Shown in pieces: positions 25,911 through 34,586 of a stretch of DNA of 64,000 bases. The DNA lies in assembly GCF_000472965.1 (NCBI RefSeq), contig NZ_AXAU01000012.1:57103-121102 (forward strand), given 5' to 3'. A model generated the notes under the pieces. That model searched no databases. It had not been told where the DNA came from and was given only the letters and a program-made list of their open reading frames with translations. The stretch comes from Bradyrhizobium murdochi. GTDB taxonomy: Bacteria; Pseudomonadota; Alphaproteobacteria; Rhizobiales; Xanthobacteraceae. Made by a program: the position numbers and the translations under genes. The stretch's first letter is position 1. Each line of letters opens with the position of its first letter.

Positions 25911-27590
25911 ATGACCAAAATTCTCATCACCAGTGCCCTTCCCTACGTGAACGGCGTCAAGCATCTCGGTAATCTCGTCGGCTCGCTCTTGCCTGCCGAC
26001 GTCCATGCCCGTTTCAGGCGGCAGATCGGCGACGACGTGCTCTTCATCTGCGCCACCGACGAGCACGGCACGCCGGCCGAACTCGGCGCCGTTCGGGCCG
26101 GACGGGACATCCGAACCTTCTGCAACACGCAGCACGCCGTCCAGGCCGACATCTACCGCCGTTTCGGCCTCTCCTTCGACCATTTCGGGCGGACCAGTTC
26201 GCCGCAGAATCGCGCGCTGACGCAGCACTTCTATCGCAGGCTCGACGATGCCGGACTGATCGAGGAACGCGAGTTGCAACAGGTCTGGTCACCCACGGAC
26301 CGCCGTTTCCTACCAGACCGCTACGTGCTCGGCACCTGCCCGCATTGCGGCGACCCATCTGCGCGCGGCGATCAATGCGACCACTGCGGCACGCTGCTCG
26401 ATCCGCCCGAACTGATCGACCCTCGATCTGCGCTGTCGGGAGACCGCGCGCTGGAGATCCGCGAAAGCCGCCACCTGTTCCTGCGCCAGTCGCAGCTTGT
26501 CGCGGCGTTGAGCGCGTGGATCGATGGCCGCACCGGCTGGCCACCCTTCGTGGTGTCGACCGCGAAGAGCTGGCTCACGGCCGATTTGCGCGATCGCTGC
26601 ATTACGCGCGATCTGGCCTGGGGCATTCCGGTTCCGCGCCAGGGATTCGACGACAAGGTCTTCTATGTCTGGTTCGACGCGCCCATCGGTTACATCGCCG
26701 CCACACAGGAATGGGCCGCCGCCGCGCCGGGGCGCGACTGGCGAAAATGGTGGTGGCAGGCCGATGACGTCGGCTACATCCAGTTTCTCGGAAAGGACAA
26801 CATCCCGTTTCACACCGTAAGCTTCCCGGCGACGCTGATCGGCTCGAACGAGCCATGGAAAACCGTCGACGTCGTCAAGGGATTCCATTGGCTCAACTAT
26901 GAGGGCGGCAAGTTCTCTACCAGCCGCAATCGGGGCATCTTCACTGATCAGGCACTTGAAGAATTGCCCGCCGATCTCTGGCGCTGGTGGCTGATCGCCA
27001 ACGCGCCTGAAAGCGCCGATACCGATTTCACTGTCGCGAAATTCGTCGCCGACGTGAACAAAGATCTCGCTGACATCTTCGGCAATCTCGTCAATCGCAT
27101 CGTCAGGTTCGTGCATCGGGCCTTCAGTGGCCGAATTCCCGAAGGCGGCGCGCCTGATGAGGCCGAGCGCCTTCTCGCAGGCGAGCTGGAACAGCGTATT
27201 GCGGTGCTGCGTCGGCAACATGAGGCGCTCGAGTTTCGTGCCGCGGCAGCCGCAACGCGCGCGATCTGGGATGTCGCGAACGCTTACCTGCAGCGCGCGG
27301 CGCCGTGGACGGCCATCAAGTCCGATCCGGTTCGCGCGGCAGTCGTGACGCGAACGGGGCTCAATCTAGTCAGCGCCTGCGCCGTGCTGGCGTGGAGTAT
27401 CGCGCCCGGCCTGTCGGAACGTGTGCTGCGCGCCTTCGGTCGCGATGACGCCGTTCCAATCTGGCCCAATGGCCCACTCGCCGGCTTGCTCGACGGCGGC
27501 GCCGGCACGGCCATCGCGCCGATCGGTCCACTCGTCGAAAAAATCTCTCCCGAGAGAGCAAGTCGTCTGGCGGCGCGGTTTGGGGCTTAA
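25911..27590 (+). CDS. metG: Methionyl-tRNA synthetase, short form
   Basis: A 559-residue class I aminoacyl-tRNA synthetase that charges tRNA-Met. The HIGH-like motif is HLGN within PYVNGVKHLGNLVG. A zinc knuckle CPHCGDPSARGDQCDHCG sits near residues 143-160, and the KMSKS-equivalent loop is KFSTSR in NYEGGKFSTSRNRG. It lacks the C-terminal tRNA-binding (EMAP/Trbp111) domain present in longer bacterial enzymes. The KFSTSR loop is commoner in archaeal-type and other divergent MetRS. The start ATG 25911 (MTKILITSALPYVNG) is clear from the family, although no good ribosome-binding site precedes it. It may be a second MetRS in this organism; the window cannot show that. Confidence 0.92.
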   Translation: MTKILITSALPYVNGVKHLGNLVGSLLPADVHARFRRQIGDDVLFICATDEHGTPAELGAVRAGRDIRTFCNTQHAVQADIYRRFGLSFDHFGRTSSPQNRALTQHFYRRLDDAGLIEERELQQVWSPTDRRFLPDRYVLGTCPHCGDPSARGDQCDHCGTLLDPPELIDPRSALSGDRALEIRESRHLFLRQSQLVAALSAWIDGRTGWPPFVVSTAKSWLTADLRDRCITRDLAWGIPVPRQGFDDKVFYVWFDAPIGYIAATQEWAAAAPGRDWRKWWWQADDVGYIQFLGKDNIPFHTVSFPATLIGSNEPWKTVDVVKGFHWLNYEGGKFSTSRNRGIFTDQALEELPADLWRWWLIANAPESADTDFTVAKFVADVNKDLADIFGNLVNRIVRFVHRAFSGRIPEGGAPDEAERLLAGELEQRIAVLRRQHEALEFRAAAAATRAIWDVANAYLQRAAPWTAIKSDPVRAAVVTRTGLNLVSACAVLAWSIAPGLSERVLRAFGRDDAVPIWPNGPLAGLLDGGAGTAIAPIGPLVEKISPERASRLAARFGA

Positions 27591-27660
27591 TGGCGTTTCA
27601 CTTCGCCGGAAAAAGGCGATATGCCATCCGCGGATCCCCATTCACCGACCGAGGACAATC

Positions 27661-28659
27661 ATGGAAAAGCTGCCCGCGCAAATGACCGTCATCGGCATCA
27701 GCAAGCCAGGCGGCCCCGAAGTGCTGTTGCCCGAAACCCGCAGCGTTCCAGCGCCCGGACCAGGCGAAATCCTGGTCAAGGTGATGGCCGCCGGCGTCAA
27801 CCGCCCCGACGTCGCGCAGCGTTCCGGCGCTTACCCGCCGCCACCTGGCGCCAGCGACCTGCCCGGCCTTGAAATCGCGGGCGAAGTGGTGGCGCTCGGC
27901 GAAGGTGCCAAAAAGCACAAACTCGGCGACAAGGTGATGTCGCTGGTCGCGGGCGGTGGCTACGCCCAGTATTGCATTGCGCAAGACGCGCAGGCGATGG
28001 CGGTGCCGCCGTCGCTATCGATCCAGGAAGCCGGCGCGATCCCGGAAACGCTGATGACGGTCTGGCACAATGTGTTCGAGCGCGGTGCGCTCAAGCCCGG
28101 CGAAACGCTCCTGATCCACGGCGGCTCGTCCGGCATCGGCACCATGGCGATCCAGCTTGCGAAAGCGTTCGGCTCCAAGGTGATCGTGACCGTCGGCTCT
28201 CAGGACAAGATCGACGCCTGCCTCAAGCTCGGCGCCGACCGCGCGATCAATTACAAGACCGAAGATTTCGTCGCCGTGGTGAAGGCCGAGACCAGCAATG
28301 TCGGCGCCAACCTGATCCTCGACATGGTCGCCGGCGACTATGTCGATCGCAACTATGACGCTGCTGCCGTCGACGGCCGTATCGTGCAGATCGCGACGCT
28401 CAACAGCCCCAAGGTTACCGTCAACATTGCCAAGGTGATGGTGAAGCGGCTGACCCATACCGGCTCCACGTTGCGCCCCCGTACTAATGCGGATAAGGCC
28501 GCGATGGTCGCCGCGATCGAGGCCAAGGTGATGCCGCTATTGCGCGAGGGACGTGTAAAACCGCTGATGGACAGCTCATTCCCGCTGGAAAAAGCGGCCG
28601 ACGCGCATCGGCGGATGGAGACCTCCGCACATATTGGCAAAATTGTGTTGGCGGTCTAG
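27661..28659 (+). CDS. NAD(P)H-quinone oxidoreductase, zinc-free MDR family (QOR/PIG3-like)
   Basis: A 332-residue medium-chain dehydrogenase/reductase. It has the GroES-like N-terminal domain (VKVMAAGVNRPDVAQRSGAYPPPPGASDLPGLEIAGEV region) and the nucleotide-binding loop IHGGSSGIGTMAIQLAK at about 145-161. The catalytic-zinc cysteine/histidine set is absent, as in quinone oxidoreductases. It lies 70 bases after metG and has no obvious operon partner. Confidence 0.92.
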   Translation: MEKLPAQMTVIGISKPGGPEVLLPETRSVPAPGPGEILVKVMAAGVNRPDVAQRSGAYPPPPGASDLPGLEIAGEVVALGEGAKKHKLGDKVMSLVAGGGYAQYCIAQDAQAMAVPPSLSIQEAGAIPETLMTVWHNVFERGALKPGETLLIHGGSSGIGTMAIQLAKAFGSKVIVTVGSQDKIDACLKLGADRAINYKTEDFVAVVKAETSNVGANLILDMVAGDYVDRNYDAAAVDGRIVQIATLNSPKVTVNIAKVMVKRLTHTGSTLRPRTNADKAAMVAAIEAKVMPLLREGRVKPLMDSSFPLEKAADAHRRMETSAHIGKIVLAV

Positions 28660-28780
28660 CCGATCGCGAGCGAAGCTCGGGTGGAAACCCTTTGATTTGC
28701 TTCGCTTTCATGTCATTTATCGCGGCAACGCCGACCCCGTTCGCTGGGCCGGGAGAATCGCTGGTCGCGGAGTACTGACA

Positions 28781-31657
28781 TTGCGTCTGATCAGGTGCCT
28801 TGCGCTATTCGCGCTGGGCCTCATGATTGTTATGGCCGCGCCCGCGGCGCATGCCATCGACGCGGTCAGCGTCCGCAGCGACGCGCCTGCCATCGATCTC
28901 ACCGCAGTGCTCGACCACCAGCGCAGCGAAACCGATCGTATCCAGGTTTCGACAGCGCCGGGAACCGATGGCATCGTCCGCCGTATCGAAGTGCGCGCCC
29001 GCGAGGGCGGGCAGAACTGGGTGGTGTTCGCGCTGGCCAACAACACCGACGACCAGCTCGATCGTCTGATCGTCGCGCCGCACTATCGGATCGTGTCATC
29101 GGGTCTGTTGTGGCCCGACCTCGGCCTGTCGCGCATCGCGACCATCACGCCGTCGACCGGCGACCGCCCCGAACGGCAGGAGAGCGCGACCGCCGACATC
29201 TTCCGCATCACGCTCGACCCTGGCGCCGTCATCACTTTCGTGGCGGAGCTGCGCACCGACAAGCTGCCGCAGCTCTATCTCTGGGAACCCGACGCCTACA
29301 AGGACAAGGTCAACTCATTCACGCTCTACCAGGGCATCGTGATCGGCATCTCCGGCCTGCTGGCGCTGGTGCTGACGATCCTGTTCGTGGTGAAGGGCAG
29401 CATCATGTTCCCCGCCGCCGCCGCGCTGGCCTGGGCGGTGCTGGTCTATATCGGCGTCGATTTCGGCTTTTGGGGCAAGGTGCTCGACATGTCGAACAAT
29501 GCCGAGCGCGTCTGGCGCGCGGCCGGCGAAGCGATCCTCGCAGCGACGCTGCTGGTGTTTCTGTTCGCCTATCTCAACTTGAGCCGCTGGCATGTGCGCT
29601 ATTCCCACATCACCGTCGGCTGGCTGGCCTTCCTCGGATCGCTGGTGGCGCTAGCGCTGTTCGATCCCGCGGTCGCCTCGGGCATCGCGCGCATCTCGCT
29701 GGTCTTGATCGCCTTCGCCGGCTTTGCGCTGATCGTCTATCTCTCGACGCATGGTTTCGACCGCGCGGTGTTGTTGATCCCGACCTGGTTCCTGCTGGTG
29801 GTCTGGGTGATCGCCGCCGGCATGACGGTGGCGGGAAGCGTCACCAACGACATCGTAGGCCCGGCGCTGCTCGGCGGCCTCGTGCTGATCGTGATGCTGA
29901 TCGGATTTACGGTGATGCAGCACGCGTTCGCCGGTGGCGGCGCGACAACCGGCATTGTCTCCGACATCGAGCGCCGCGCGCTGGCGCTGACCGGCTCCGG
30001 CGACCTGATCTGGGACTGGGACGTCTCTGCCGACAAGGTATTCACCAGCCCGGAGACCGAAAGCCTGCTGGGGCTGAAGCGGGGCACGCTGGAAGGGCCG
30101 GCCGCAAAATGGCTGGAGGTGCTGCACCCGCTCGACCAGGATCGCTTCCGTGCCGCGCTGGACAGCGTGCTCGACCAGCGCCGCGGCCGGCTGGTGCAGG
30201 ATTTCCGCCTGCGCACGCCTGACGGCCACTTCATGTGGTTTGCGCTGAAGGCGCGCCCGGTGGTCGGCTCCGACGGCGAAGTCTCGCGCGTGGTTGGAAC
30301 GCTGACCGACGTCACCGAAATCAAGAACGCCGAGGAGCGCATGCTGCACGACTCCGTGCATGACAACCTCACCGGCCTGCCCAACCGCAAACTGTTCATG
30401 GATCGCCTCGGCGCGGTGGCGAATTTCGCCAAGAGCATGCCGAACCTGCGGCCGACGCTGATGGTGATCGACCTCGATCGCTTCAAGCAGGTCAACGATT
30501 CCGTCGGCATTGCGGTCGGCGACTCCATCCTGCTGACGCTGGCGCGTCGGCTGACGCGCATCCTGAAGCCCCAGGATACGCTGGCGCGGCTGGCCGGCGA
30601 CCAGTTCGGCCTGATCCTGATATCGGAACAGGACCCGGCACGTATCACCGCCTTCGCCGAAACCATCCGCAAGACCATCCGCGCGCCGATCGCCTTCAAC
30701 GACCGCGAGATATTCCTGACCGCTTCGATCGGGCTCGCGCTGTCGGATCCGCAGGCGCAATTGTCCGACGAGATCATCAAGGACGCCGAGCTTGCGATGT
30801 ATCACTCCAAGCGGATCGGCGGCGACCGCATCGACGTCTACAAGCCGGCGATGCGCGCGCGAAAGACCGACCGTCTGACGCTGGAAAGCGAATTGCGCCG
30901 GGCCATCGAGCGGCAGGAAATCACCATTCTCTACCAGCCGATCGTGCGGCTGGAAGATCGCTCGATCGCCGGCTTCGAGGCGCTGGCGCGTTGGGACCAT
31001 CCCAAGCTCGGGAGGATGTCGCCCTCCGAATTCATCACGATTGCCGAGGAAATCGGCCTGATCGTCGATCTCGGCATGTTCGTACTGGACCAGACCGCGC
31101 GGCAGCTCTCGGTATGGCAGCGCGCAATGCGCTCGCGCGAACCGATCTTCGCCTCGGTCAACGTGTCCTCGCGGCAGTTGCTGCGCCACGACTTGATCCA
31201 CGATATCCGCACCGTGCTGTCGCGTTCGTCGGTAGCGCGCGGCACGCTTAAGCTGGAGCTCACCGAGTCGCTTGTGATGGAGAATCCGGAGCATGCAGCG
31301 CAGATGCTGGCGCGCATTCGCGAACTCGGCACCGGACTGTCGCTGGACGATTTCGGCACCGGCCATTCCTCGCTGGCGTACCTGCAGCGCTTCCCCTTCG
31401 ACACCATCAAGATCGACCAGTCCTTCGTGCGCACCACCAGCCGCGGCACGCGGCCGGTGATCCTCAAATCGATCATTGCGCTGGCGCATGACCTCGGCAT
31501 GGACGTGGTGGCGGAAGGCGCGGAGACGGATTCGGATGCGGTCGAGCTCTATCAGCTCGGCTGCGAGTACGCGCAAGGCTTTGCCTTCGGCGAGCCGATG
31601 GATGCGGATGCCGCGATGCGGCTATTGACCGAAGAACGGCTGGAAGCGGCGAGCTAA
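28781..31657 (+). CDS. Membrane GGDEF-EAL protein with PAS domain, predicted c-di-GMP phosphodiesterase
   Basis: A 958-residue protein: signal peptide (about 1-25), periplasmic sensor region (to ~185), a membrane block of about seven helices (~190-390), PAS-like domain (~410-530), GGDEF (~535-695) and EAL (~705-950). In the GGDEF domain the signature is AGDQF, so the catalytic glutamate is gone and cyclase activity is unlikely. The EAL domain keeps EAL (GFEALARW), NVSSRQL, ELTES, DDFGTGHSS, KIDQSFV and AEGAET, so it should hydrolyse c-di-GMP. Start TTG 28781 is preceded by GGAG at 28769-28772; the frame opens further upstream inside the quinone reductase gene. Confidence 0.88.
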   Translation: MRLIRCLALFALGLMIVMAAPAAHAIDAVSVRSDAPAIDLTAVLDHQRSETDRIQVSTAPGTDGIVRRIEVRAREGGQNWVVFALANNTDDQLDRLIVAPHYRIVSSGLLWPDLGLSRIATITPSTGDRPERQESATADIFRITLDPGAVITFVAELRTDKLPQLYLWEPDAYKDKVNSFTLYQGIVIGISGLLALVLTILFVVKGSIMFPAAAALAWAVLVYIGVDFGFWGKVLDMSNNAERVWRAAGEAILAATLLVFLFAYLNLSRWHVRYSHITVGWLAFLGSLVALALFDPAVASGIARISLVLIAFAGFALIVYLSTHGFDRAVLLIPTWFLLVVWVIAAGMTVAGSVTNDIVGPALLGGLVLIVMLIGFTVMQHAFAGGGATTGIVSDIERRALALTGSGDLIWDWDVSADKVFTSPETESLLGLKRGTLEGPAAKWLEVLHPLDQDRFRAALDSVLDQRRGRLVQDFRLRTPDGHFMWFALKARPVVGSDGEVSRVVGTLTDVTEIKNAEERMLHDSVHDNLTGLPNRKLFMDRLGAVANFAKSMPNLRPTLMVIDLDRFKQVNDSVGIAVGDSILLTLARRLTRILKPQDTLARLAGDQFGLILISEQDPARITAFAETIRKTIRAPIAFNDREIFLTASIGLALSDPQAQLSDEIIKDAELAMYHSKRIGGDRIDVYKPAMRARKTDRLTLESELRRAIERQEITILYQPIVRLEDRSIAGFEALARWDHPKLGRMSPSEFITIAEEIGLIVDLGMFVLDQTARQLSVWQRAMRSREPIFASVNVSSRQLLRHDLIHDIRTVLSRSSVARGTLKLELTESLVMENPEHAAQMLARIRELGTGLSLDDFGTGHSSLAYLQRFPFDTIKIDQSFVRTTSRGTRPVILKSIIALAHDLGMDVVAEGAETDSDAVELYQLGCEYAQGFAFGEPMDADAAMRLLTEERLEAAS

Positions 31658-31684
31658 TCGCTGCGGCACAAGTCCCCTGAGGGT

Positions 31685-31734
31685 GTATCGTCGCATGATA
31701 CAAAGTCCTTGCGATCTGTATCAGTACGTGATAC
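31685..31734. promoter_or_regulatory. Twin palindromic operators of higBA with an embedded promoter
   Basis: Two 17-bp palindromes, GTATCGTCGCATGATAC (31685-31701) and GTATCAGTACGTGATAC (31718-31734), share GTATC and GATAC arms and are centred 33 bp apart, about three helical turns. They directly precede the toxin gene. A promoter candidate TTGCGA (31709-31714), 17 bases, TACGTA (31732-31737) overlaps the second palindrome. Autorepression by the HigA/HigBA complex is known for the family and is inferred here. Confidence 0.7.
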
Positions 31735-31744
31735 GTAAGGGCTT

Positions 31745-32026
31745 GTGATCAAGAGTTTCAAGAATGATCTGGCCCGCGCCGCCTTCGAAGGCGAAGCGAT
31801 AAAGGGCTTTCCGGCCGATCTGCTCAAGGTGGCCCGCCGCAAGCTTCAGTACCTGAACGCGGCGATTTCCTTGCAAGACCTTCGTTCCCCTCCAGGAAAT
31901 CGGCTGGAAGCCCTGAAGGGCGACAGGGACGGACATCACTCCATTCGCGTGAACGATCAGTTCCGTATCTGCTTTGTCTGGACCAAGGACGGACCAAAAG
32001 ACGTCGAATTCACGGACTACCACTAG
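31745..32026 (+). CDS. higB: HigB-type mRNA interferase toxin
   Basis: A 93-residue RelE/HigB-fold protein (MIKSFKNDLARAAFEG, then RKLQYLNAA and LRSPPGNRLEALKGDRDGHH, IRVNDQFRICFVW). This order matches host-inhibition-of-growth HigB toxins, ribosome-dependent mRNases. It starts with GTG at 31745, close to a weak AAGGG. The toxin gene precedes the antitoxin gene, the reverse of most toxin-antitoxin operons but normal for higBA. Confidence 0.93.
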   Translation: MIKSFKNDLARAAFEGEAIKGFPADLLKVARRKLQYLNAAISLQDLRSPPGNRLEALKGDRDGHHSIRVNDQFRICFVWTKDGPKDVEFTDYH

Positions 32027-32074
32027 CTACACTGAGGCTGCCGAAGGGCAGGCCCAGATTTGGAGAAGTCGCAC

Positions 32075-32377
32075 ATGGCAAAGAAACTGGCACCGATGCA
32101 CCCCGGAGAAGTTCTCCGGGAGGAGTTCTTGAAGCCGCTCGGGCTCTCGCCAGGTGCGCTGGCGAAGGCGTGCGGCGTCCCCCGCACCAGGATCGAGCGC
32201 ATTGCGAGCGAGACCACCAACATCACGGCGGATACGGCTCTCAGGCTGTCCAGGGCGCTCAATACGTCGGCCCTGCTCTGGCTTAACCTACAGAACGCCT
32301 ATGACGTGCAGACGGCTGAGCGCGAGCTCGGCAAGCAATTGGAAAAGATCAAGCCGGTGATCGCTGATGCTGCCTGA
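32075..32377 (+). CDS. higA: HigA-type antitoxin, XRE-family DNA-binding protein
   Basis: A 100-residue helix-turn-helix protein (MHPGEVLREEFLKPLGLSPG, then LAKACGVPRTRIERIASETT) matching VapI/HigA antitoxins. It should neutralise HigB and repress the operon via the palindromes at 31685-31734. ATG 32075 has GGAGAAG upstream and lies 48 bases after higB. Confidence 0.94.
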   Translation: MAKKLAPMHPGEVLREEFLKPLGLSPGALAKACGVPRTRIERIASETTNITADTALRLSRALNTSALLWLNLQNAYDVQTAERELGKQLEKIKPVIADAA

Positions 32378-32429
32378 AGCCGTAATGCCCGCTATGCTTC
32401 CACAGATCGGAGACCGAAATCCGCACCGT

Positions 32430-32570
32430 TAGCCTAGTGTCTTCGCCGCCCCTGCGAAAACAGGGCCCATACGCCGCGGCTTTCCCGTGAAGTGATGGAG
32501 CCAATGGCCTTCGCTACAACAACGCCCGGTGGTTATGGGTCCCCGCGGTCGCGGTGACGACGGCGGTCTT
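32430..32570. repeat. Intergenic repeat (type G, copy 2)
   Basis: Contains CCCTGCGAAAACAGGGCCCA and GGTGGTTATGGGTCCCCGCG, diverged from the arms of the copies at 25236 and 42957. It reaches into the last codons of the convergent small gene ending at 32533. Confidence 0.45.
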
Positions 32571-32817
32571 GAGGCATTCTCTTGAACTTCACGCTCTTCC
32601 CATCCGCCTGCCGCGTTGCGATGTAGCCGGCTTCGAGGCAGGCCTCGCGCTGCGGCATCTTCTCCTGGGGGCTGCGCAACGTCTCCCACCATGACGCACG
32701 GTGCGCGGCGCGCGGCAGCGCCGCATCGATGATCTCCTCGATCTCTTCGAAGCTCAGCACAAATTCGGTGCGCGTCTGCGCCTTCAGATAGTCCCGCAAC
32801 GGATCGTAAACGTTCAC
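32533..32817 (-). CDS. Small conserved protein (DUF7662-like)
   Basis: A 94-residue protein starting at GTG 32817 (VNVYDPLRDYLKAQ), with GAGG six bases upstream. The pattern YDPLRDYL, FEEIEEIIDAALP, a Trp-Trp pair and a C-terminal VKFKRM fits a short family I recall as DUF7662, of unknown function. The last residues (RRRHRDRGDP) are encoded inside the adjacent type G repeat, so the C-terminus may have been altered by repeat insertion. Confidence 0.7.
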   Translation of the reverse strand: MNVYDPLRDYLKAQTRTEFVLSFEEIEEIIDAALPRAAHRASWWETLRSPQEKMPQREACLEAGYIATRQADGKSVKFKRMPQDRRRHRDRGDP

Positions 32818-32950
32818 GCGTGTCCTCTTAAGCGAATTGCACAAAACCGTCAGCGCCGGCAACCGGATGTTAACTGTCTACCATATCGCCGTCGCCGCTT
32901 AAGACCGCAACAATGTATCCGGCGCATACCGGAAGGCTCGGAGCGGATGA

Positions 32951-34477
32951 ATGCTATTCGAGCGGCAAAGCGACGTAGCCAGAAAGGGTTGGTTCAGGAA
33001 AGACTCCGGCCGCCGCCCCTGGCGATTGTCCGTAAAGCTGTTGATCGCATCGACGGTCGCGGCCGTGATCGGCTTCTCCGCGATTTGCACCAGCGTCATG
33101 CTCGACATGCGCCGCGGCGAGGAAGAGCTGGCGCGTCAGACGCTGGAAAATCTTGCCTCGAGCATCGACGCCGATATCAGCCGGAATATCGAACTCTACG
33201 ATCTGTCGCTGCGTAACGTCGCCACCAATCTGGTGATGCCGGAGATCGAAAAGGTCAGCAAGGAGATTCGCCATCTAATTCTGTTCGATCATGCCGCGAC
33301 CGCCAGGCATTTCGGCGCGATCCAGGTGTTCGACGTGCAGGGCAAGCTGATCATCGATGCGGCAAGCCTCGATCCCGTGCCGGAGGATCGCAGCGACGAG
33401 GAATACTTCTTCGTCCATCGTGACAAGCCCGACGTGGGCTTGTACATGAGCCGTCCGATGCTGCATCGCAGCGCCTATTCGATCGTGCTCAGCCGACGCA
33501 TCACCGACGCCGATGGTGGTTTTCTCGGTGTGGTCGTGGGCTCGATCCGCTTCAGCTATTTCCACGATTTGTTCGGGCGGCTGACACTCGATCCCACCGA
33601 TACTATCACGGTGTTGCGCCGTGACCGGACGATCATCATGCGCAAGCCATTCGACCTCGACATCGTCGGCAAAAATCTCGCAGAGCGAAGAAACTGGAAT
33701 CCGGCAAATCTGAAGCAAGGTGGGTCCTACGCCGGGGTCGGACCGGTGGACCCGACGCCGCGGCTTTACGTTCGAAGCGCCAATACGAGCCTGTTCTTTG
33801 TCGTAGTCGGAAAACCGCTGGCGAGCATCCTGAGCCTCTGGCACCGGGAGGTGATCCGGATCGGAGCGGTCATGGTGGCCCTGATCCTGTTCGTGCTCGG
33901 CACCACATTGTTCCTCGCGCGCGAGATCGGCCGCCGCGCCGAGGCCGAGGAAAAGCTTGAAGAGCTTGCGACCACCGACGCGCTCACCGGCCTGAAGAAC
34001 CGGCGCAAATTCGATTCCGAGATCGACCTGGAATGGCGGCGGGCGACACGCAACCAGACCCCCGTCGCGGTGCTGATGATCGATGCCGACCATTTCAAAT
34101 CGTACAATGACACGTTTGGACATCAGGCCGGCGACCAGGTGCTGGTTGGCATTGCGATCTGCATTTCGGATTCGGTGAAGCGGGCCGGCGACTGTCCGGC
34201 CAGATATGGCGGCGAAGAATTCGCGGTACTTCTGCCTGGCCTCTCGGCGGTGGAAGCGCTTACCGTCGCCGAAACGATTCGCCTGAAAGTCGAACAATGG
34301 GCCGAAGACCCCAGTGTGACGACGGTGAGTATCGGCGTGGCGAGCATGACGCCCACGGCAGCGATCGATTGGTCCTATCTGATCGAAGCGGCCGACAAGG
34401 CCCTCTACGCGGCCAAGGCCAACGGCCGCAACCAGTCGGTGGTCGCCGCCATCCCGCAGCTCGCGCTGGTGGCTTAA
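32951..34477 (+). CDS. Membrane-anchored diguanylate cyclase with periplasmic sensor domain
   Basis: A 508-residue protein. TM1 is at about 28-48, followed by a periplasmic Cache-like sensor region (~50-300; HFGAIQVFDVQGKLIIDA, DEEYFFVHRDKPDVGLYMSR), TM2 (~305-330), and a GGDEF domain (~345-495) with signature GGEEF. Five residues before it lies RAGD, an intact RxxD inhibitory site. It is therefore predicted to make c-di-GMP with product feedback inhibition. It lies about 1.3 kb from the predicted phosphodiesterase at 28781, with higBA and a small gene between. Confidence 0.92.
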   Translation: MLFERQSDVARKGWFRKDSGRRPWRLSVKLLIASTVAAVIGFSAICTSVMLDMRRGEEELARQTLENLASSIDADISRNIELYDLSLRNVATNLVMPEIEKVSKEIRHLILFDHAATARHFGAIQVFDVQGKLIIDAASLDPVPEDRSDEEYFFVHRDKPDVGLYMSRPMLHRSAYSIVLSRRITDADGGFLGVVVGSIRFSYFHDLFGRLTLDPTDTITVLRRDRTIIMRKPFDLDIVGKNLAERRNWNPANLKQGGSYAGVGPVDPTPRLYVRSANTSLFFVVVGKPLASILSLWHREVIRIGAVMVALILFVLGTTLFLAREIGRRAEAEEKLEELATTDALTGLKNRRKFDSEIDLEWRRATRNQTPVAVLMIDADHFKSYNDTFGHQAGDQVLVGIAICISDSVKRAGDCPARYGGEEFAVLLPGLSAVEALTVAETIRLKVEQWAEDPSVTTVSIGVASMTPTAAIDWSYLIEAADKALYAAKANGRNQSVVAAIPQLALVA

Positions 34478-34480
34478 GCC

Positions 34481-34560
34481 GTCATTCCGGGATGGTCCGA
34501 AGGACCAGACCCGGAATCTCGAGATTCCGGGTTCGATGCTTCGCATCGCCCCGGAATGAC
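34481..34560. repeat. Multi-hairpin palindromic repeat (type H)
   Basis: Outer arms GTCATTCCGGG (34481-34491) and CCCGGAATGAC (34550-34560) are perfect inverted repeats. Inside are TGGTCC/GGACCA, a perfect 24-bp palindrome at 34509-34532 centred on CTCGAG, and GATGC/GCATC. The element can fold into a cruciform or branched RNA. It lies between the convergent diguanylate cyclase and galU genes. I recognise it as a dispersed Bradyrhizobium-type element from memory. Confidence 0.85.
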
Positions 34561-34586
34561 GGCAAAAAGCGAAGGCTTTTTGCCGT
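34559..34586. terminator. Hairpin abutting the galU stop codon
   Basis: ACGGCAAAAAGC (34559-34570) pairs perfectly with GCTTTTTGCCGT (34575-34586) around GAAG. It touches the galU stop codon on the minus strand and the type H repeat on the other side. The T-run lies within the stem, so it is not a classical terminator, but it would form a stable 3' hairpin on either transcript. Confidence 0.5.

Noticed and set aside
29651-31576. 641-codon open frame on the minus strand opposite the GGDEF-EAL gene
   Set aside because: It is the antisense shadow of a high-GC gene; its translation is rich in Arg/His/Gln without any domain, while the + strand has clear GGDEF/EAL motifs.
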